A DNA stretch of 24,969 nt. It comes from Balneolaceae bacterium UBA7797 (GTDB lineage Bacteria; Bacteroidota; Rhodothermia; Balneolales; Balneolaceae). Position 1 is the stretch's first letter. Each line of letters opens with the position of its first letter. The position numbers and the translations under genes were made by a program. Under the pieces are notes generated by a model. That model was not told the DNA's origin, did no database searches, and worked only from the letters and a program-made list of their open reading frames with translations. Positions 1-7,540 of the stretch are shown here, in pieces. The DNA lies in NCBI GenBank assembly GCA_002480645.1, contig DLCN01000011.1, positions 1 through 24,969 of the forward strand, written 5' to 3'.

Positions 1-1
1 A

Positions 2-88
2 GGTATGGTGGTGCTGCAAACCCCCAACGGTCCTCAATTACTTATCGCACTGAATAACAATACGCCCGTCGTTTACAAACCAAAATAG
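2..88 (+). CDS. C-terminal fragment of an unidentified protein (start lies outside window)
   Basis: An open frame enters from the left edge and ends at TAG 86-88, giving 28 residues that finish in LLIALNNNTPVVYKPK. The pattern of a hydrophobic strand, a short Asn-rich turn and a second strand resembles the last repeat of FG-GAP/VCBS (ASPIC/UnbV-type) surface proteins, but this is too little for a firm family call. It is convergent with the minus-strand dehydrogenase operon and is followed 11 bases later by a perfect stem-loop, which fits the 3' end of a real gene. Confidence 0.45.
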   Translation, partial: GMVVLQTPNGPQLLIALNNNTPVVYKPK

Positions 89-99
89 CTTATACAAAG

Positions 100-154
100 A
101 AAGTTCGATATAAGACCTTAAAATCAAACAATGAGTTTTCTTATATCGAACTTT
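100..154. terminator. perfect 15-bp stem-loop between convergent genes, probable bidirectional terminator
   Basis: The arm AAAGTTCGATATAAG (100-114) is matched exactly by its reverse complement at 140-154; one further A-T pair (115/139) is possible. The loop is about 23-25 nt and neither side carries a long T tract, so it is not a textbook intrinsic terminator. Its place between the ends of a plus-strand and a minus-strand gene supports a shared transcription stop. Confidence 0.5.
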
Positions 155-181
155 GTAAGAAAGAGAGATATAAAGCCCGGT

Positions 182-787
182 TTATAACGACCAGGCTAAT
201 CCACCGGTTGTTTCCTGTAGATCCACACATCCTTTTTGATGTCCGGGAACTGATTCATACACAAGTATTTCTTCACCAACCTTACGGCTGTTTTTGTAAG
301 CCCCGATCGTCATTGATCGCAAATTGTACATCAGTGCGAAAATTGCAGCTTCATCAGACAGGCTACCGGAAGTACCCGAATTAACAGACTCGGTATAGGA
401 GTTTATCTGATTCCACATTTTTCCCTGATCAGCCGGTTCGAGGTCGAGAGCACCTTTCACCAGTTCATCCACAGCAGTTGATGCAGATTTCTTTGAGAGT
501 ACGTCCATATAAGCTTTGATCTTATCCTGTTCTTCAAGACTTACTACCTCGCCTACGTACCGATCGATATATTCCGGAACTCCCACTTCGGAAGCTGAAG
601 GATATTTAGTTGTTTTCGGAATGATCACATCAACGGTACTGCTTAGCAGATCAAACTGTTCGTCAGTAAAGAAATAACGGCCATCAGCCGGCTTTTCTGC
701 TGAAGCACAGGCCGCCATAAAACCCGGACCGGCAGCAACCAGTCCGAATGTTAAACCTAATTTTTTTAAAGCTTCTCTTCTGTTCAT
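182..787 (-). CDS. gluconate 2-dehydrogenase subunit 3-like protein, TAT-exported partner of the GMC dehydrogenase
   Basis: The 201-aa product starts with MNRREALKKLGL followed by a hydrophobic stretch and an Ala-Cys-Ala region near residues 26-29. This is a short twin-arginine signal, so the protein is probably exported folded to the periplasm. The rest fits the gluconate 2-dehydrogenase subunit 3 family (PF13618 type): an FFTDEQFDLLSSTVDVIIPKT-like opening, then a helix-rich body of usual length. These subunits accompany a GMC flavoprotein in membrane or periplasmic sugar/alcohol dehydrogenases and may carry it across the membrane. The gene starts 10 bases after the stop of the GMC gene on the same strand, so the two form an operon. 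The substrate cannot be read from sequence. Confidence 0.87.
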   Translation of the reverse strand: MNRREALKKLGLTFGLVAAGPGFMAACASAEKPADGRYFFTDEQFDLLSSTVDVIIPKTTKYPSASEVGVPEYIDRYVGEVVSLEEQDKIKAYMDVLSKKSASTAVDELVKGALDLEPADQGKMWNQINSYTESVNSGTSGSLSDEAAIFALMYNLRSMTIGAYKNSRKVGEEILVYESVPGHQKGCVDLQETTGGLAWSL

Positions 788-797
788 AGATCCGGAT

Positions 798-2516
798 TTA
801 GAAATTCATTTTTTTAAGTTGATCAACAGCATGGTTGGCTGCTCTTGCAGTAAGTGCCATATATGTGAGAGATGGATTCTGACATCCTGCTGAGGTCATC
901 GCAGCACCATCGGTTACATAAACGTTTCTTACCGCATGTACCTGATTATTTCCGTTCAACACAGAAGTTTTAGGATCTCTACCCATTCGGGCGGTTCCCA
1001 TTTCATGAATGCCCAGTCCGGGAGCTCCGATACTATCGTAGGTTGATATATTCTTAAATCCGGCTTTTTCCAGCATTTCTGCAGCCTGTTGGGCCATATC
1101 TTTTCGCATGTTCAGTTCATTCTGCTTGAACTCAGCATCAAAAGTAACCGTTGGCAAGCCCCATTTATCGGTCTTTTCATAATCCAGGGTCATTTTATTT
1201 TCATGATACGGAAGAGTCTCACCAAAAGCGGTAAGGCCGATATTCCAGGCACCCGGTTCCAGAATAGCTTGTTGCAGATCAGCTCCATATTTCATTTCAC
1301 TGATCGCTTCCGACCAATCTCCACGCGACGCGCCACCCTGATATCCGTAGCCTCGGAGGAAATCTTTCTGATCAGTTGCACCTCCCAGATTTCTGAATCT
1401 CGGGATGTAGATGCCGTTGGGTCTGCGTCCTGTATAATATTTATCCTCAAAGCCATCAAAGTTTCCTGAAGCACCCACACGGAAGTGATGATCCATCACA
1501 TTATGTCCCAATTCACCGGAATCGTTACCTAACCCGTTCGGGAATCGGTCTGACTTGGATTGCATCATAATACTTGCTGAGGCGATCGCTGATGCGCATA
1601 AGAAGATCACTTTAGCTTTATATTCGTAAGATTCGCCGGTCTCGGAATCTATTACCTTCACTCCGGTAGCTAATTGAGTTTCCGGATCGTAAGTGATCTC
1701 ATGCACAATTGAATTCGGGATCAAAGTCATGTTTCCGGTTTTATCAGCAGCAGGCAGAGTAGATGATAAACTGCTGAAATATGCTCCGTACGGGCATCCT
1801 CTCATACATCGGTTTCGAAACTGACAATTTACCCGACCAAGGCCTTCTTTGGTTCCTTCCGTGATGTGTGCAGTTCGACCAATAGTGAGAACCCGGTCGT
1901 TATAATTTTTACTGATGTTCTCCTTCAGGTGATTCTCCACACAATTCAGTTCCATGGGTTTCAGGAACTTACCGTCCGGTAACTGTTTTAAGCCCAGATT
2001 CTCACCACTCACTCCGATATACTGCTCAACATGATCGTACCACGGTTTTAAATCGCGGTATCGGATAGGCCAGTCTACAGCTACTCCATCTTTTAAATTC
2101 GCTTCAAAATCTATATCACTCAGGCGGTAACTCTGACGTCCCCACATAATGGATCGTCCACCTACATGATAGCCCCGCATCCAGTCAAATCGTTTCACTT
2201 CGTTGTATGGATGGTCAATATCGTCTACGAAGAAATGGCTGTGTGCTTTGTTAACAGTATATCCGGTACGGGCCTGTTTAAATTGTCTCGCTTTTTCTTC
2301 CCGGGTAGGTTGGCCTCCATTAGGGAAATCCCAGGGATCCATATGGGCAGTAGTGTAATCGTCAACGTGCTTCACCATTCGGCCACGTTCCAATACAAGT
2401 GTTTTAAGTCCTTTTTCGGTGAGTTCTTTTGCCGCCCAGCCACCGCTGATTCCTGTTCCTACAACGATGGCATCATACTCGTCCTCACGAGTAATAATGT
2501 GGATGTTTTTGCGCAT
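798..2516 (-). CDS. GMC-family FAD-dependent oxidoreductase (sugar/alcohol dehydrogenase type)
   Basis: The 572-aa protein begins with a Rossmann FAD-binding motif, DAIVVGTGISGG (GxGxxG at residues 20-25), and an acidic end of strand 2 at VLERG. The C-terminal GMC signature is present, with an active-site His near residue 504 in HEMGTARMG and an Asn near 547 in CQNPSLTYM. A small cysteine cluster (C231, C237, C241, around NRCMRGCPYG) is like that of the membrane-bound gluconate/sorbose dehydrogenase branch. It has no signal peptide of its own; export with the TAT-tagged subunit 3 encoded next door would explain this. No dedicated cytochrome c subunit lies beside it. It reads divergently from the octaheme cytochrome operon. 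Confidence 0.92.
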   Translation of the reverse strand: MRKNIHIITREDEYDAIVVGTGISGGWAAKELTEKGLKTLVLERGRMVKHVDDYTTAHMDPWDFPNGGQPTREEKARQFKQARTGYTVNKAHSHFFVDDIDHPYNEVKRFDWMRGYHVGGRSIMWGRQSYRLSDIDFEANLKDGVAVDWPIRYRDLKPWYDHVEQYIGVSGENLGLKQLPDGKFLKPMELNCVENHLKENISKNYNDRVLTIGRTAHITEGTKEGLGRVNCQFRNRCMRGCPYGAYFSSLSSTLPAADKTGNMTLIPNSIVHEITYDPETQLATGVKVIDSETGESYEYKAKVIFLCASAIASASIMMQSKSDRFPNGLGNDSGELGHNVMDHHFRVGASGNFDGFEDKYYTGRRPNGIYIPRFRNLGGATDQKDFLRGYGYQGGASRGDWSEAISEMKYGADLQQAILEPGAWNIGLTAFGETLPYHENKMTLDYEKTDKWGLPTVTFDAEFKQNELNMRKDMAQQAAEMLEKAGFKNISTYDSIGAPGLGIHEMGTARMGRDPKTSVLNGNNQVHAVRNVYVTDGAAMTSAGCQNPSLTYMALTARAANHAVDQLKKMNF

Positions 2517-2870
2517 TATTTAGTGATCTAGAAGTTAATTAGTGGCGGATAATATTAGTGCGAACCCATCTTTGCAAGCGCTTTTTTAAGGTTTTACTCT
2601 TTTGAGAGAATAATTTGCTCAAAAATATGTCGAAATGACGCAATGAAGGCTTTTATGAATTTAACGAATTACAATTTTTAAAATTTTTTTTTGAATACTA
2701 ATCCTTTGCCGGATGGGTATTTAGAATCTTCAGAATGATTATATCTGACCGATAATTCTCACACTTAGTTTTACATGTTACTACAAGTAGTAACATTTCT
2801 ATATATTCTCTTCATAATAGAGGATTACATTCGCTTACACTTACATAAACCTAGTTGATGGAGGGTATTT
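2517..2870. promoter_or_regulatory. 354-bp divergent intergenic region between the dehydrogenase and sulfur-redox operons
   Basis: This AT-rich spacer must hold promoters for both the minus-strand GMC operon and the plus-strand cytochrome operon. Its most distinct element is a perfect 22-bp palindrome at 2775-2796, listed separately. A clear Shine-Dalgarno run, GGAGGG at 2860-2865, sits 5 bases before the octaheme cytochrome ATG. I see no small ORF, RNA gene or convincing consensus promoter. Confidence 0.6.
2775..2796. promoter_or_regulatory. perfect palindrome, probable operator of the octaheme cytochrome operon
   Basis: ATGTTACTAC (2775-2784) and GTAGTAACAT (2787-2796) are exact reverse complements around a central AA. 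The site lies 75 bases upstream of the cytochrome ATG and about 260 bases from the divergent GMC start, so it more likely controls the cytochrome operon. With only 2 nt between arms it would form a poor RNA hairpin, which favours a dimeric protein operator. The TACTACA/TGTAGTA-like half-site loosely recalls BlaI/MecI-type operators, but no regulator gene is in the window, so the factor is unknown. Confidence 0.55.
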
Positions 2871-4493
2871 ATGAGATTGAAAGAACATTCGCACGTACTA
2901 ACTTTGGTACTGATCGTTCTTGGTACAATCGCGGTAATAGCTGCAATACAGGCGCTAACACCACCGGAAGAACCAAATCTGGCTTTGGAAGCATTACGAG
3001 TAAAATTTGCTAAAGATGATCCGGCCGGGGTTGATCACTCCCAATTTCCAATTCTGAATCAAAAATTTGAATCTGCTCAGGAAGTTACGGCAACCTGTCT
3101 AACCTGTCACGAGGAACGGCACGATGAGGTTGTTAATTCCTCTCACTTCAATTGGGACCGGATCAGTTATATAGACGGACGTGGAATTCAGGCTCTGGGT
3201 AAAAAGAACGTATTGAATAACTATTGTATAAGTGTTGCGGGTAATGAAGCTGCTTGTGCAAAGTGTCATACCGGATACGGGATGACCAATTCCAAGATCT
3301 ACGACTTCACTGATGCAAATAACGTTGACTGCCTTGCCTGCCATGCTGATACAGAAGAATATGCTAAAGGTGGTGGCCACGGCGGGGATCCGCTTGCAAC
3401 TGTTGATCTTACCAAAGTAGCACAGACCGTAGGAAAACCTACGATCGAGAACTGTGGTAGTTGTCACTTCCTGGGTGGGGGTGGAAACAACGTAAAACAC
3501 GGTGACCTTGAAACCGCACTGTACAGTGCTGATCGTGAAATGGATGTCCACCTGGCCAACGATGGTATCGATATGACCTGTGTGGACTGTCATACAGCTG
3601 AGAATCATCAGATCGCCGGAAAGCTTTACTCAGTGTCTTCTAGTAACGTGAATCGCTTATACTGTGAAAGTTGCCACGATAATACCCCACACTTGTCTGA
3701 TATGCTGAACAAGCACACAGCAAATGTTGCGTGCCAAACCTGTCATATCCCGGTTTATGCCAAAGAGAATCCAACAAAAATGGAGTGGTATTGGTCTGAT
3801 GCCGGTAAACTGGAAAACGGGCAGCCTTATTCCTTAGAAGATTCTACCGGTGAACATATCTATATGTCCATTAAAGGTTCTTTTGAATGGGCCAGCAATG
3901 TTGAGCCGGAATATGTGTGGTTTAACGGAACTGCAGATCACTATCTGATCGGTGATAAGATCGATACGACCAATGGGCCGGTGCAGATCAACCGGTTATT
4001 TGGAAGTCACGATGATCCGGGCTCTAAGATCATTCCGGTGAAAGTGCACCGTGGAGATCAGATCTACGACACAGAAAATCTGACATTGATTCAACCTAAA
4101 CTGTATGCCGAAGCACAAGGCGACAGTGCTTTCTGGAAAGATTTTGACTGGAATACGGCTGCTGCGGCAGGTATGAAACAGGTGGGATTACCATATAGCG
4201 GTCATTACGACTTCATTCAAACAGAAATGTACTGGCCGATCAATCACATGGTATCGAAAGCGGAAGCTTCGTTACAATGTGCTGATTGTCATACACAAAA
4301 TGATGGCCGTTTAGCAGAACTGACCGGATTTTACCTGCCGGGACGAGATAATAATGCTACGCTGGACGGACTTGGTAAATGGATGATCATACTGTCATTA
4401 TTTGGAGTGCTTGCCCATGGTATTTCGCGCATCATCTCCTATTTCCTCATCCAAAAAGATCTAGAAATGAAACACTACCGGGAGTTTGAATAA
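2871..4493 (+). CDS. octaheme c-type cytochrome, tetrathionate reductase family
   Basis: The 540-aa protein has eight CxxCH heme sites, with first cysteines near residues 76, 129, 154, 195, 237, 265, 288 and 470. The large gap before the eighth motif matches the octaheme tetrathionate reductase (OTR) family known from Shewanella, whose members reduce tetrathionate and also nitrite or hydroxylamine in vitro. One OTR heme has a lysine as axial ligand; K166 in EEYAKGGGHGG is a candidate, by inference. A hydrophobic helix at residues 10-30 and another near 503-527 suggest anchoring with the heme domain outside the cytoplasm. SD is GGAGGG. The stop overlaps the next start (TAATG), showing translational coupling to the membrane cytochrome b. 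The true substrate is uncertain. Confidence 0.9.
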   Translation: MRLKEHSHVLTLVLIVLGTIAVIAAIQALTPPEEPNLALEALRVKFAKDDPAGVDHSQFPILNQKFESAQEVTATCLTCHEERHDEVVNSSHFNWDRISYIDGRGIQALGKKNVLNNYCISVAGNEAACAKCHTGYGMTNSKIYDFTDANNVDCLACHADTEEYAKGGGHGGDPLATVDLTKVAQTVGKPTIENCGSCHFLGGGGNNVKHGDLETALYSADREMDVHLANDGIDMTCVDCHTAENHQIAGKLYSVSSSNVNRLYCESCHDNTPHLSDMLNKHTANVACQTCHIPVYAKENPTKMEWYWSDAGKLENGQPYSLEDSTGEHIYMSIKGSFEWASNVEPEYVWFNGTADHYLIGDKIDTTNGPVQINRLFGSHDDPGSKIIPVKVHRGDQIYDTENLTLIQPKLYAEAQGDSAFWKDFDWNTAAAAGMKQVGLPYSGHYDFIQTEMYWPINHMVSKAEASLQCADCHTQNDGRLAELTGFYLPGRDNNATLDGLGKWMIILSLFGVLAHGISRIISYFLIQKDLEMKHYREFE

Positions 4494-5137
4494 TGGAAAG
4501 AATTAAGAAATATAAACGATTTGAACGCTTCTGGCATTGGTCTCAATCTGCGTTGATCTTCTTTCTGGCCTTAACCGGTTTTGAAGTTCATGATTCGATC
4601 CATGTTTTTGGATATGAGAAAGCAGTAGAATTTCACAGAATTGCTTCCTACGCTTTTCTGGTACTGATCGTATTTGCCATTTTCTGGCATTTCACTACCG
4701 AAGAGTGGAAACAATACATTCCTACCTTCAAAAATATGAAGGCGCAGATCATGTATTACACGATCGGGATCTTCAGAAACGATCCGCACCCAACCCAGAA
4801 GGATAAGTGGCAAAAACTAAACCCGTTGCAGATCCTTACCTACCTGGGATTTAAGGTACTAATTGTACCGGTAATGGTGGTTTCCGGCTTGTTATATATG
4901 TTCCATAAAACCATAAATACCAACAACATTGTGGTGATCAGTAATTTTGAGCTCGGCACCATCGCTGTGTGGCATACATTCGGAGCATTCATACTTATCG
5001 CTTTCATTATCGTTCATGTGTATATGACTACCACCGGAGAACATCCTACAACCAATATTAAAGCCATGCTTACCGGCTACGAGGATGTTGAACACGGAGA
5101 AGAAGAAGAGCCAATCAAAGAAGAACAAGGAGTATAA
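4493..5137 (+). CDS. membrane cytochrome b/b6-type subunit (Ni-hydrogenase/cyt b561-like), quinol-linked partner of the octaheme cytochrome
   Basis: The 214-aa protein has four hydrophobic segments (about residues 16-31, 50-66, 120-137, 157-178). Histidines in or near them (H15, H33, H48, H66, H161, H175) suit binding of two b hemes. The opening FERFWHWSQSALIFFLALTGF is the usual start of PF01292-type di-heme cytochromes b (shown here without its flanks), which oxidise quinol and pass electrons to a periplasmic partner. The acidic tail HGEEEEPIKEEQ is cytoplasmic or flexible. The gene overlaps the octaheme cytochrome stop by one base and is followed by the YeeE/YedE gene after one base, so it almost certainly acts in the same pathway. 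Confidence 0.87.
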   Translation: MERIKKYKRFERFWHWSQSALIFFLALTGFEVHDSIHVFGYEKAVEFHRIASYAFLVLIVFAIFWHFTTEEWKQYIPTFKNMKAQIMYYTIGIFRNDPHPTQKDKWQKLNPLQILTYLGFKVLIVPVMVVSGLLYMFHKTINTNNIVVISNFELGTIAVWHTFGAFILIAFIIVHVYMTTTGEHPTTNIKAMLTGYEDVEHGEEEEPIKEEQGV

Positions 5138-5138
5138 G

Positions 5139-5666
5139 ATGGAACCCAAAAAATATATGAATCCTTATCTCGCCGGGTTGTTTCTGGGCTTTGTGCTCCT
5201 GGCAACCATCTACATAACCGGGCGCGGACTCGGAGCCAGTGGCGGGATCAAAAGTATCGCTTTATACGGAGTTGAAAATGTAGCTCCTGAACATTTCGAG
5301 AACGTGGAGTACTATCAGGATTACACAAAATCGCACGAAGGAAGCCCTCTTAATTCATGGCTGTTCTACGAGATCGTAGGGGTTGTGATCGGGGCCTTTA
5401 TCTCCGGTATCATCTCAAATCGTGTTGCACTGAAACTGGAAAAGGGTCCATCCATTACCAATAAGAGTCGTTTGATCTTTGCCGTTTTGGGGGGAATTCT
5501 ATTCGGATTCGGTTCCCAGCTGGGACGTGGTTGTACCAGCGGTTCTGCGTTAAGTGGGATGGCGGTGATGTCGTTCGGCGGTATAATTACTATGATCGCC
5601 ATCTTTGGCGGGGCATATATGTTTGCCTACTTCTTCAGAAAACTTTGGCTAAATCAGGAGGCATAA
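5139..5666 (+). CDS. YeeE/YedE family membrane protein, first half (sulfur/thiosulfate transport)
   Basis: I start this 175-aa protein at ATG 5139, because GGAG at 5129-5132 sits 6 bases before it and the previous stop is at 5135-5137. An ATG at 5085 in the same frame would overlap the upstream gene by 53 bases and add only a Lys-rich stretch. Three hydrophobic segments flank the family signature GRGCTSGSALSG, whose cysteine in YeeE/YedE (TsuA-like) proteins takes part in moving thiosulfate or another sulfur species. The length is half of a full transporter, as in the known split pairs encoded by adjacent genes. The next gene, 1 base downstream, supplies the second half. Confidence 0.86.
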   Translation: MEPKKYMNPYLAGLFLGFVLLATIYITGRGLGASGGIKSIALYGVENVAPEHFENVEYYQDYTKSHEGSPLNSWLFYEIVGVVIGAFISGIISNRVALKLEKGPSITNKSRLIFAVLGGILFGFGSQLGRGCTSGSALSGMAVMSFGGIITMIAIFGGAYMFAYFFRKLWLNQEA

Positions 5667-5667
5667 C

Positions 5668-6864
5668 ATGGCACCATTAGTACCTTATTTCATTAGCCCC
5701 GAATTTAATTTTGTGATCGCTCTTATCGTAGGTATCGGTTTCGGATACGCGCTTGAGCAGGCCGGGTTTTCTTCAACCCGAAAACTGGTAGGATTGTTTT
5801 ACGGCTACGATTTTACCGTTCTTAAAGTATTCTTTACAGCCGGCGTTACAGCAATGACCGGAGTTCTGGTTCTGGGTCATCTGGGACTGTTAGATCTTAA
5901 TCTCATTTACATTAATCCTACCTACGTGAATGCAGCAATTGTAGGTGGTATCATAATGGGGGCCGGATTTATAATCGGCGGTTTTTGCCCCGGTACCAGC
6001 CTGTGTGCTGCTGCGGTCGGCCGAATTGATGCGTTCGCTTTCATCGTTGGTTCGGTGATCGGGATCTTCATCTTTATGGAAGGATTTGGTGCCTTTGAAG
6101 GTCTTTATACCGCCAATTTTATCGGAGCTCCAACCATGGGTGAAATGCTGGGAATGTCGCCTGAGATGTTCGGTATTCTGCTAACACTGGTAGCTGTGAT
6201 CGCTTTTATCCTGACCGGAAAGCTGGAAGATAAGATCAACGGAAGGGAAACTACGATCAGTAAAGAGCGTAAATTGGTTTACGCCAGCATTACGGTGATA
6301 CCGGTGGTACTGATCATGTTGATCTGGATCACTCCTTCAAGAAAAGAGATGCTCTGGAATGAAGCTGAAACAGCCGCACAAAGTGCAGATTTTGAAGTGA
6401 AGACCATGGATATTGATCAGCTTGCTTTTGAACTGGTTCACCATTCTCACGAATACAACATCATTGATGTACGTGATACCGCAGCATTTAAAACCACCAT
6501 CCCATCAGCCATCAATGTGCCACTCTGGGAAATGGATAGCCCTGCCTGGACCAGTGTGTACAAACAGCCCTATAAGAAGAATGTATTTGTAGGCGACTTT
6601 TCGTTGAATGTAAGAAAAGCTGCAGCCCTTGCACGCTTACTGGGTGATAAAGACCCGATCATTCTGGTTGGAACGGTTCCTGAGTTCAGGGAAGTGATCT
6701 TCAATCCGGTCCAACCCGCCGCTGATGCTGACAAGCACGAACTGGATACCTTCCGGTTCCGTGAGGATGCAAAGATCAAACTGATCAGGATGGAAGAGCG
6801 TCTCAAAAATTTACGTCAACCGGTGAAGAAAGTGGTAGTGAAGGCAGAAGGGGGATGCGCCTGA
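5668..6864 (+). CDS. YeeE/YedE family membrane protein fused to a C-terminal rhodanese-like domain
   Basis: AGGAGG at 5656-5661 places the start at ATG 5668. Residues 1-225 are a YeeE/YedE half with the motifs ALEQAGFSST and GGFCPGTSLCAAA (C107, C113) and several membrane helices. Residues 245-345 are rhodanese-like: YNIIDVRDTAAFKTTIPSA matches the family's first conserved block. The usual active-site loop CxxGxRS is replaced by FVGDFSLNVR at 307-316, which has no cysteine, so sulfur transfer by the standard mechanism is unlikely. The protein ends in a basic helix and EGGCA, leaving a cysteine at position 397. It is the last gene of the cytochrome operon and probably pairs with the preceding half to import a sulfur compound. 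Confidence 0.86.
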   Translation: MAPLVPYFISPEFNFVIALIVGIGFGYALEQAGFSSTRKLVGLFYGYDFTVLKVFFTAGVTAMTGVLVLGHLGLLDLNLIYINPTYVNAAIVGGIIMGAGFIIGGFCPGTSLCAAAVGRIDAFAFIVGSVIGIFIFMEGFGAFEGLYTANFIGAPTMGEMLGMSPEMFGILLTLVAVIAFILTGKLEDKINGRETTISKERKLVYASITVIPVVLIMLIWITPSRKEMLWNEAETAAQSADFEVKTMDIDQLAFELVHHSHEYNIIDVRDTAAFKTTIPSAINVPLWEMDSPAWTSVYKQPYKKNVFVGDFSLNVRKAAALARLLGDKDPIILVGTVPEFREVIFNPVQPAADADKHELDTFRFREDAKIKLIRMEERLKNLRQPVKKVVVKAEGGCA

Positions 6865-6899
6865 TCTGATTTTCTGAAAGGTTGGAAGTTGGAAAATAA

Positions 6900-6929
6900 A
6901 AACCCAGGTCATTTGGCCTGGGTTTTTTT
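6900..6929 (+). terminator. intrinsic terminator ending the octaheme cytochrome / YeeE operon
   Basis: AAACCCAGGTC (6900-6910) pairs with GGCCTGGGTTT (6915-6925) around the four-base loop ATTT, with one G-T pair, and T continues to 6929. It follows the YeeE-rhodanese stop by 35 bases. A-rich sequence just upstream means it can also stop the minus-strand lipoprotein transcript. Confidence 0.9.
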
Positions 6930-6938
6930 GTTTAAAGC

Positions 6939-7394
6939 CTAAGAGGCAAGCTTGTAAGTAAATTCGTAGGTAGACGTGCCATCACTTCCGTCAGCGGCAC
7001 GTTCAGTATAACGGGTTTTTAGAATACCGATGGATAACTGAATGATCTCCCATTCAAAATCATCTTCTCCAACGGCAGACCTGTCGAGATAGATCATGGA
7101 ATGATCATCATTGAACGACCATATACCCTGAATAGAATCGGTATTTCCGGTCGGTAAACCGGTTGCACCAACTTCCGGAAATAAATAGGTGTAATTGCTT
7201 TCAGTTAAGGTCAGTTGCATTTGTCCCAGCCCGGGATTGGTGATGGGTTGAGAATTTCCGTCAATGACAGCAATCTGAACCACCCAGGTGCCCTGAATCA
7301 GTTCGAGGTCAGTTAGTTCTTCATTTCCGGTACTGCCCTTACAAGCACTTAATAGAAGGAAAATAAAAACAGTGAGGTATAAGGAGTTTTTCAT
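6939..7394 (-). CDS. lipocalin-like lipoprotein
   Basis: The 151-aa product begins MKNSLYLTVFIFLLLSACKG, a lipoprotein signal with lipobox LSAC (Cys18), so the mature protein is lipid-anchored. The mature part opens with LIQGTWVVQ and continues with alternating hydrophobic strands (MQLTLTESNYTYLFP, SIQGIWSFNDD), the pattern of the small lipocalin-like lipoproteins common in Bacteroidota. The role is unknown; a ligand-binding beta-barrel is the best inference. It is a single-gene unit, convergent with the sulfur operon across a shared terminator and divergent from the porin cluster. Confidence 0.75.
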   Translation of the reverse strand: MKNSLYLTVFIFLLLSACKGSTGNEELTDLELIQGTWVVQIAVIDGNSQPITNPGLGQMQLTLTESNYTYLFPEVGATGLPTGNTDSIQGIWSFNDDHSMIYLDRSAVGEDDFEWEIIQLSIGILKTRYTERAADGSDGTSTYEFTYKLAS

Positions 7395-7485
7395 ACTATT
7401 GGAATCTAATAATGTTGCTTAAATAGTTAGTTTTAATAAGATAGATGTATTAAATTTTAATCCACTTTATATTTGTTTAATAATC

Positions 7486-7503
7486 TTATCGGACGGTCGA
7501 TAA
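7486..7503. promoter_or_regulatory. inverted repeat upstream of the porin operon, candidate operator
   Basis: TTATCG (7486-7491) and CGATAA (7498-7503) are exact inverted arms separated by GACGGT. The site lies in the 146-bp spacer between the divergent lipoprotein and the first porin gene, 37 bases before the porin ATG, a position typical of operators or activator sites. The arms are short, so a chance occurrence is possible. Confidence 0.35.
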
Positions 7504-7540
7504 AAAGCATAAATAAATAAGAGCTAATTAGGGACATCAA

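Noticed and set aside
3099..3608. 169-codon minus-strand open frame opposite the octaheme cytochrome
   Set aside because: The plus strand carries eight heme motifs across the same bases; the antisense frame is a by-product of its codon usage.
5085..5138. Upstream start for the first YeeE/YedE gene
   Set aside because: It would overlap the cytochrome b gene by 53 bases and lacks an SD, while ATG 5139 has a well-placed GGAG and begins just before the first membrane segment.
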